DNA of 26,343 nt from an uncultured Coriobacteriia bacterium (lineage in GTDB: Bacteria > Actinomycetota > Coriobacteriia > Coriobacteriales > QAMH01): contig CABSKV010000009.1 of the NCBI GenBank assembly GCA_902478425.1, positions 1-26,343 on the forward strand, in the 5' to 3' direction. Positions 22,089-26,343 of the stretch are shown piece by piece. The notes beneath the pieces were generated by a model. The model did no database searches, was not told where the DNA came from, and saw only the letters and a list, made by a program, of their open reading frames with translations. The position numbers and the translations under genes are program-made. Numbering within the stretch: the first letter of the stretch is position 1; the number at the start of each line of letters is the position of its first letter.

Positions 22089-22783
22089 GACCGCTCCTCA
22101 TGGGGGATCTGGAGCTCGTAACCAATGCCCCGAACTGCCTTGATCTGGACGTGCGAATGCACGAAGGCGAGCTTCTTGCGGGTGAAGGTCAGATACACCT
22201 CGACCTTGTTGTATTCCGCATCGGAATCGCTTCCCCAGATGCGCTGCGCGAGCTGGTCGCGCGTGAGGATGCGGCCCTGGTTGCGCAAGAAGTACTCGAG
22301 TATGCGAAACTCCTTGTCACTCAGGCGCACGTCCTCGCCGGTCTCCGTGTTTTGCAAGGTGAGCGAGTGGCTATCGAGGGCGATATCGCCCGCCTGCAGC
22401 CTGCCAACAGGTTGCATGCCCGCGTTGCTCCGGCGTGTGAGGGCGCGCAGCCGGGCGAGAAGCTCATCGACGAGGAAGGGCTTGGTGAGGTAATCGTCGG
22501 CACCGCTGTCGAGGCCATGCACCTTGTCCTCGAGCTCGCCTTTGGCGGTGAGCATGATCACGGGTGTCGTGATGCCCGCATCGCGCAATTCGCGGACGAT
22601 GCGAAAGCCGTCCTTGCCGGGCAGCATCACGTCGCAGATGATGGCGTCGTACACATCGTGCGTGCCGGCGAGCTGCGCTTCGCTGCCATCGGCAAACCAG
22701 TCGACGTCGTATCCCTCCTGGCGCAGCAATTCCAGGAGAGCCTCGGCCATTCGCTGTTCGTCTTCTGCGAGCAAGAGCTTCAT
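22085..22783 (-). CDS. OmpR/PhoB-family response regulator
   Basis: This 232-residue two-domain regulator has a receiver domain with MKLLLAEDEQ, phospho-acceptor Asp51 in ICDVMLPGKDGF, and the Thr/Lys switch residues in MLTAKG and YLTKPF. A winged-helix DNA-binding domain follows (LSDKEFRILEYFLRNQGRILTRDQLAQRIWG, then VRGIGYEL near the end). The start at 22783 gives the standard receiver N-terminus; the frame opens 12 codons further upstream at 22819, and neither start has a strong ribosome site. It is the first gene of the regulator-kinase-lipoprotein operon. Confidence 0.94.
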   Translation of the reverse strand: MKLLLAEDEQRMAEALLELLRQEGYDVDWFADGSEAQLAGTHDVYDAIICDVMLPGKDGFRIVRELRDAGITTPVIMLTAKGELEDKVHGLDSGADDYLTKPFLVDELLARLRALTRRSNAGMQPVGRLQAGDIALDSHSLTLQNTETGEDVRLSDKEFRILEYFLRNQGRILTRDQLAQRIWGSDSDAEYNKVEVYLTFTRKKLAFVHSHVQIKAVRGIGYELQIPHEERS

Positions 22784-22844
22784 AGTTCGCCATTCTGTCC
22801 CGTTTGCGTGCGGGTTCATGATAAACGACCGGGTATCTTGATGG

Positions 22845-22891
22845 AAATGAGACAGCGAGGCTGAGCGCCTGTCAGGGACGTCATCTCATTT
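22845..22891. promoter_or_regulatory. dyad in the divergent intergenic region
   Basis: AAATGAGA (22845-22852) and TCTCATTT (22884-22891) are inverted repeats 31 bases apart, with a nested GACAG/CTGTC pair (22851-22855, 22869-22873). They lie just upstream of the response regulator gene and could be an operator. Support is limited to symmetry. Confidence 0.3.
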
Positions 22892-22896
22892 AGATA

Positions 22897-22951
22897 GAAC
22901 GGAAGGGCAAGACAAAAGCCGCCGGGGCACAATTGTCTTGCCCTTCCGTTC
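22897..22951. repeat. palindromic repeat, copy B: 19-base perfect inverted repeat
   Basis: GAACGGAAGGGCAAGACAA (22897-22915) and its exact reverse complement (22933-22951) flank a 17-base centre. It is the inverted counterpart of the element at 19268-19306. Here it lies between divergent genes, where a terminator has no obvious use. Confidence 0.9.
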
Positions 22952-22973
22952 CCGGACTTATCCAAAATGCCCC

Positions 22974-23002
22974 TTGCATGTACGGAATGCCTGGACGATA
23001 AT
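22974..23002 (+). promoter_or_regulatory. promoter of the glycine riboswitch/symporter transcript
   Basis: TTGCAT (22974-22979), a 17-base spacer and GATAAT (22997-23002) give a start near 23009 and a leader of about 195 bases that holds the riboswitch. Confidence 0.65.
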
Positions 23003-23070
23003 CTCGCCGCTGTGTTTTTCTGCGAAGCTTCCGGAATCCCGCCAAGACGTGAGACCGGGAGTGGAGAAAA

Positions 23071-23146
23071 CTCTGGAGAATCTCTTAAATGAGTGCCGAA
23101 GGTGCAAGACCCGCAAGGGTCGAAACTCTCAGGCAAAAGGACAGAG
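23071..23146 (+). ncRNA. glycine riboswitch aptamer (gcvT motif)
   Basis: The leader contains the hallmark conserved segments GCCGAAGGTGCAA (23094-23106) and AACTCTCAGGCAAAAGGA (23124-23141). They are separated by the hairpin GACCC-GCAA-GGGTC. P1 can form between CTCTG (23071-23075) and CAGAG (23142-23146), with GAGA/TCTC next to it. It appears to be a single aptamer. It precedes an alanine/glycine symporter gene, a common target. Confidence 0.93.
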
Positions 23147-23204
23147 GCACATTTTTGACCTTCTCTGGCAGCGCTGTTTGGTTTTGCAAGGGAGGGTTTT
23201 TCTT

Positions 23205-24614
23205 ATGGACGTCCTATACGACATCGTCGTAACCATCAACACCTATCTGTCCAACTACGTGCTCATCATCCTGCTCGTGGCCATGGGCTTGGTGTTCACC
23301 ATTCGCACGAAATTCGTGCAGGTGCGCTTCTTCGGCGAGGGCATACGCCGCGTGTTCGGCGAGTTCAACCTCTTCGGCGGCAAGAAGAAGAGTGGCATCA
23401 GCTCGTTCCAGGCACTTGCCACGGCCGTCGCCGCGCAGGTCGGCACGGGAAACATCGTCGGCGCGTGTGGCGCCATCCTCATCGGTGGCCCGGGCGCCAT
23501 CTTCTGGATGTGGCTCATCGCCTTCCTCGGCATGGCGACCAACTACGCCGAGGCCGTGCTCGCACAAAAGACGCGTGAGGTCGACGAGGACGGCACCGTC
23601 CATGGTGGTCCGGTCTATTACATCACCAAGGCGTTCACGGGTGCGGGCGGCAAGTTCCTCGCCGGCTTCTTCGCCGTGTCTATCATCCTTGCCCTGGGCT
23701 TCATGGGCTGCATGGTCCAGTCCAATTCGATCGCCGCGACCTGCAATACCGCCTTTGGCATCCCCACCTGGGTCATGGGCCTGCTCATCGTCTTCTTCGC
23801 GGGTCTCGTGTTCCTCGGCGGCGTGCAGCGTCTCGCATCCGTCACCGAGAAGCTCGTTCCCATCATGGCCATCATCTACCTCATCGGCGGCCTCGTCATC
23901 CTCGTCCTCAACATCCAGAACCTGCCGGGTGCCTTCGCGCTCATCTTCCAATGCGCGTTCAATCCGCAGGCCGAGGTCGGCGGCGTGACATTCGGCATCA
24001 TCGCGGCCATAAGCCAAGGTGCCAAACGCGGCCTGTTCTCGAACGAGGCTGGCATGGGCTCCACGCCGCATGCGCACGCGCTGGCTGACGTGAAGGACCC
24101 GCACCACCAGGGTACCGTCGCCATGATCGGCGTCTTCATCGACACCTTCGTGGTCGTGACCATGACCGCGCTCGTCGTCATCTCCGTGCTCTACGTGGGT
24201 GGCCCGCTTTCCGTCGACGCGACGGGACTGACCGAGGGCATCGACAAGACCAACATGGCGCAGCTCGCGTTCGGCTCGTTCTTTGGTTCGACCTTCGGCA
24301 ACTCGTTCGTCGCCATCTGCCTGCTCATGTTCGCGTTCTCGACGATTCTGAGCTGGAACCTCTTCGCCAAGCTCAACGTCGAGTACCTGTTCGGTCGTTT
24401 CGGCAAGATGCCGGTCAAGATCTTCTCGGTCATCGCGCTCATCTTCATCTTCCTGGGCTCGTTGCTTTCGAACGACTTGGTGTGGGAGCTCGCCGACATG
24501 TTCAACCAGCTCATGGTCATTCCCAATGCCATCGCGCTGTTCGCCATGTCGGGTGTGGTCGCGGCCGTCGTCAAGCAGCATCATCATGGCGAGAAGGTCG
24601 AGCTCGACAAGTAG
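23205..24614 (+). CDS. AGCS-family alanine/glycine:cation symporter
   Basis: This 469-residue polytopic membrane protein imports alanine or glycine with sodium (or a proton). AGCS signatures are clear: TAVAAQVGTGNIVGACGAILIGGPGAIFWMW (about 75-105), GGPVYYI, and the highly conserved KRGLFSNEAGMGSTPHAHA (about 278-296). There are about 10-11 hydrophobic spans and a short His-containing hydrophilic tail. AGGGAGGG precedes ATG 23205. The glycine riboswitch in the leader points to glycine as substrate. A strong terminator follows the gene. Confidence 0.94.
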   Translation: MDVLYDIVVTINTYLSNYVLIILLVAMGLVFTIRTKFVQVRFFGEGIRRVFGEFNLFGGKKKSGISSFQALATAVAAQVGTGNIVGACGAILIGGPGAIFWMWLIAFLGMATNYAEAVLAQKTREVDEDGTVHGGPVYYITKAFTGAGGKFLAGFFAVSIILALGFMGCMVQSNSIAATCNTAFGIPTWVMGLLIVFFAGLVFLGGVQRLASVTEKLVPIMAIIYLIGGLVILVLNIQNLPGAFALIFQCAFNPQAEVGGVTFGIIAAISQGAKRGLFSNEAGMGSTPHAHALADVKDPHHQGTVAMIGVFIDTFVVVTMTALVVISVLYVGGPLSVDATGLTEGIDKTNMAQLAFGSFFGSTFGNSFVAICLLMFAFSTILSWNLFAKLNVEYLFGRFGKMPVKIFSVIALIFIFLGSLLSNDLVWELADMFNQLMVIPNAIALFAMSGVVAAVVKQHHHGEKVELDK

Positions 24615-24657
24615 AAAACGTGCCCCGGACTCAGCCTGTCTGGAAAGCGAAAGAACG

Positions 24658-24681
24658 AGAGACCCGCTCATGCGGGTCTCT
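24658..24681 (+). terminator. intrinsic terminator after the symporter gene
   Basis: AGAGACCCGC (24658-24667), loop TCAT, GCGGGTCTCT (24672-24681), then TTGTTT. Perfect 10-base stem with a T-rich tail. Confidence 0.9.
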
Positions 24682-24715
24682 TTGTTTGCGGTTTCGTGAC
24701 GAAGCAGATATAGTC

Positions 24716-24743
24716 TTAACTTTCTATATGCACGTGACATAAT
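24716..24743 (+). promoter_or_regulatory. candidate hpt promoter
   Basis: TTAACT (24716-24721), a 16-base spacer and CATAAT (24738-24743), just after the symporter terminator and 34 bases before the hpt start. Hexamers match the consensus moderately. Confidence 0.45.
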
Positions 24744-24776
24744 GGTTCAAGCTGTTGTCTCGAGACGGAAAGGCGT

Positions 24777-25319
24777 TTGGTGTACGAGGACATACAGGAA
24801 GTGCTCCTCACGCAGGAGCAGATCCAAGCCCGCGTTGCGCAGATGGGTGCGCAAATCACCGTCGATTATGCTGACAGGCAACCCCTTGTCGTCATCTCGG
24901 TGCTCAAGGGTGCCGCCATCTTCATGGCAGACCTCGTGCGTGCCATCGAGCTCCCGCTCGAAATGGACTTCATGGCCGTGAGTTCCTACGGCATGAGCAC
25001 CACGTCATCTGGGTCCGTGGAGATCGTCAAGGACCTGGGCACCTCGATCGAGGGCAAGCACGTCCTCATCGCCGAGGACATCCTCGATTCGGGCCTGACG
25101 CTGGACTTCCTCGTCAAGGAGCTTTCCGGCCGCAAGCCCGCGTCACTCGAGATCGCAACGCTGCTGCGCAAGCAAGGGGCGCAGAAGACCGAGCTTGCAT
25201 GTGCGTATGTCGGGTTCGATTGTCCGGACGAGTTCATCGTCGGCTATGGGCTCGATTATGCCGAACGTTATCGCAACCTGCCGTGTGTTGGTGCGTTGAA
25301 ACCAGAGGTCTACCAATAG
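24777..25319 (+). CDS. hpt: hypoxanthine phosphoribosyltransferase
   Basis: Hpt salvages hypoxanthine (and usually guanine) to IMP/GMP using PRPP. The 180-residue protein has VVISVLKGAAIFMADLVRAI (about 37-56), the flexible-loop SSYG (about 68-71), the PRPP-binding motif VLIAEDILDSGLTL (about 94-107) and the purine-site YVGFDCPDEFIVGYGLDYAERYRNLP. Length is typical. TTG 24777 is favoured by the GGAAAGG site; GTG at 24780 is the next codon and equally possible. It is followed 30 bases later by ftsH, the usual partner. Confidence 0.95.
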   Translation: MVYEDIQEVLLTQEQIQARVAQMGAQITVDYADRQPLVVISVLKGAAIFMADLVRAIELPLEMDFMAVSSYGMSTTSSGSVEIVKDLGTSIEGKHVLIAEDILDSGLTLDFLVKELSGRKPASLEIATLLRKQGAQKTELACAYVGFDCPDEFIVGYGLDYAERYRNLPCVGALKPEVYQ

Positions 25320-25349
25320 GCCTGTGATTGCCAGATAAGGAGAACTTGA

Positions 25350-26343
25350 GTGGAAGAGCACAACAACCCCAAGAAGAAGGGCCCGAATATCCGCAGCGTC
25401 GTGCTGTACGTGCTGCTGGGTCTCGTGCTCGTCGCCCTCGTGGGAAGTCAGCTCCTGAACTTTGGCGCCCAGGAGGAGGTGGACGAGCTCATCACGAGCG
25501 ACTTCGTCGCGGCGGTCAATGACGACCGCGTGTCCGAGGTCACCTACCACGCTGCGTCGGCGACGCTTGACGGCACTTATTACAAGGATGCGGCGGCCAA
25601 GGAGGCCGGCGAGCTGTCGAGCTTCAAGTCGACCTACACGGGCGATGACATGCTCCAAGAGCTCATGGCGGCTCACCCCGAGGTCAAGTACAACGAGGAT
25701 GTCACCACCTCGGGTTGGATCACGACCCTGCTCACGACGCTTCTGCCGCTGCTTCTCATCTTCGGCGTGCTCATCTTCTTCATGTCGCAGGTGAGCGGCG
25801 CGAACAACAAGCAGATGCAGTTCGGCAAGACCAAGGCCAAGAAGGTATCGGAAGAGACGCCCAAGGTGCGCTTCTCCGACGTTGCCGGTATCGACGAGGC
25901 CGTCGAGGAGCTCGAGGAGATCAAGGACTTCCTCTCCAATCCCGCCAAGTACCAGGCGATGGGTGCGAAGATCCCGCGTGGCGTGCTGCTCGTGGGCCCT
26001 CCGGGCACGGGCAAGACGCTACTCGCACGTGCCGTCGCGGGCGAGGCGGGCGTTCCCTTCTTCAGCATCTCCGGCTCCGACTTCGTCGAGATGTTCGTCG
26101 GCGTGGGCGCGTCGCGCGTGCGTGACCTGTTCGCCCAGGCCAAGGAGGCCGCGCCGGCCATCATCTTCATCGACGAGATCGATGCCGTCGGTCGTCAGCG
26201 TGGTGCCGGTCTCGGTGGTGGTCACGATGAGCGCGAGCAGACGCTTAACCAGCTGCTCGTCGAGATGGACGGCTTCGAGACCAACGACTCCGTCATCATG
26301 ATCGCCGCGACCAACCGCGTCGACATCCTCGATCCCGCCCTTC
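25350..26343 (+). CDS. ftsH: ATP-dependent zinc metalloprotease FtsH, N-terminal part (3' truncated by window)
   Basis: FtsH is a membrane-bound AAA+ protease that degrades misfolded membrane proteins and short-lived regulators. The window holds 331 codons: a first span (about 17-35), an extracytoplasmic domain (about 36-125), a second span (about 127-147) and the AAA domain. The AAA domain has [14 protein letters not shown], Walker A GPPGTGKT, the pore loop [15 protein letters not shown], Walker B IIFIDEID and the start of the second region of homology ([12 protein letters not shown]). The HEXXH protease domain lies beyond the window. GTG 25350 follows AAGGAG by 8 bases. Confidence 0.96.
   Translation, partial: MEEHNNPKKKGPNIRSVVLYVLLGLVLVALVGSQLLNFGAQEEVDELITSDFVAAVNDDRVSEVTYHAASATLDGTYYKDAAAKEAGELSSFKSTYTGDDMLQELMAAHPEVKYNEDVTTSGWITTLLTTLLPLLLIFGVLIFFMSQVSGANNKQMQFGKTKAKKVSEETPKVRFSDVAGIDEAVEELEEIKDFLSNPAKYQAMGAKIPRGVLLVGPPGTGKTLLARAVAGEAGVPFFSISGSDFVEMFVGVGASRVRDLFAQAKEAAPAIIFIDEIDAVGRQRGAGLGGGHDEREQTLNQLLVEMDGFETNDSVIMIAATNRVDILDPAL

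Noticed and set aside
22897..22951. Simple intrinsic terminator
   Set aside because: It lies between divergent genes with no transcript expected to end there. Its homology to the element at 19268-19306 fits a repeat family better.
23214..24740. 508-codon minus-strand open frame opposite the symporter gene
   Set aside because: The translation is extremely Asp/Glu/His/Arg-rich, the typical antisense of a membrane protein gene in GC-rich DNA.
1..26343. CRISPR array, insertion sequence or prophage
   Set aside because: No regularly spaced repeats, transposase, integrase or phage structural genes were seen on either strand.

Overview
The window reads as chromosomal DNA of a GC-rich anaerobic actinobacterium. 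I favour Coriobacteriia (Eggerthellaceae-like). The grounds are high GC with GC-rich third codon positions, frequent GTG/TTG starts, apparent leaderless promoters, a UDP-galactopyranose mutase, a DMSO-reductase-family molybdoenzyme of the kind these gut anaerobes carry in many copies, and a tilS...hpt-ftsH neighbourhood. The taxonomic call is inference; no rRNA is present.

Layout. (1) 1-2662 (+): the 3' end of glf, then tadA, a family 2 glycosyltransferase and nth, tightly packed. (2) 2663-6330: a 470-base regulatory intergenic region, then a three-gene operon. It encodes a molybdopterin-family catalytic subunit, a ferredoxin-like partner and an unrecognised 91-residue protein. The catalytic subunit has lost all four N-terminal Fe-S ligands, and the partner has lost nearly all of its cluster cysteines. 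This is the most unusual system in the window: it looks like a molybdo/tungsto-enzyme that has discarded its electron-transfer wiring, as expected for a non-redox or internally balanced reaction. (3) 6378-9435: a small unknown gene, trigger factor (tig), a convergent gene for a protein that resembles only the C-terminal chaperone domain of trigger factor, and rlmH. (4) 9552-11847: two tandem DUF262 (GmrS-like) genes without a DUF1524 nuclease domain, terminators, and tRNA-Ala(CGC) on the minus strand.

(5) 11944-14359 (+): a membrane-anchored CE4-type deacetylase with an altered metal-ligand motif, an Arg-rich disordered membrane protein with an extracytoplasmic coiled coil, and a SRAP-domain (HMCES/YedK) protein. 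(6) 14356-16805 (-): an alpha/beta hydrolase (monoacylglycerol-lipase-like) translationally coupled to glycerol kinase, a plausible route from monoglyceride to glycerol-3-phosphate. (7) 16853-19263 (+): a polysaccharide flippase-like protein and tilS. (8) 19307-22783 (-): an OmpR-type response regulator, a histidine kinase and a carbohydrate-binding-type lipoprotein. The block is flanked on both sides by inverted copies of one ~40-base palindromic repeat. A perfect 11-base-period direct repeat lies before the lipoprotein gene and suggests the regulator controls it. (9) 22974-24681 (+): a glycine riboswitch and an AGCS amino-acid:cation symporter. (10) 24716-26343 (+): hpt and the 5' part of ftsH.

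The usual tilS-hpt-ftsH cluster is therefore split by about 5.5 kb carrying blocks 8 and 9. No CRISPR array, insertion sequence, rRNA or prophage genes were seen.
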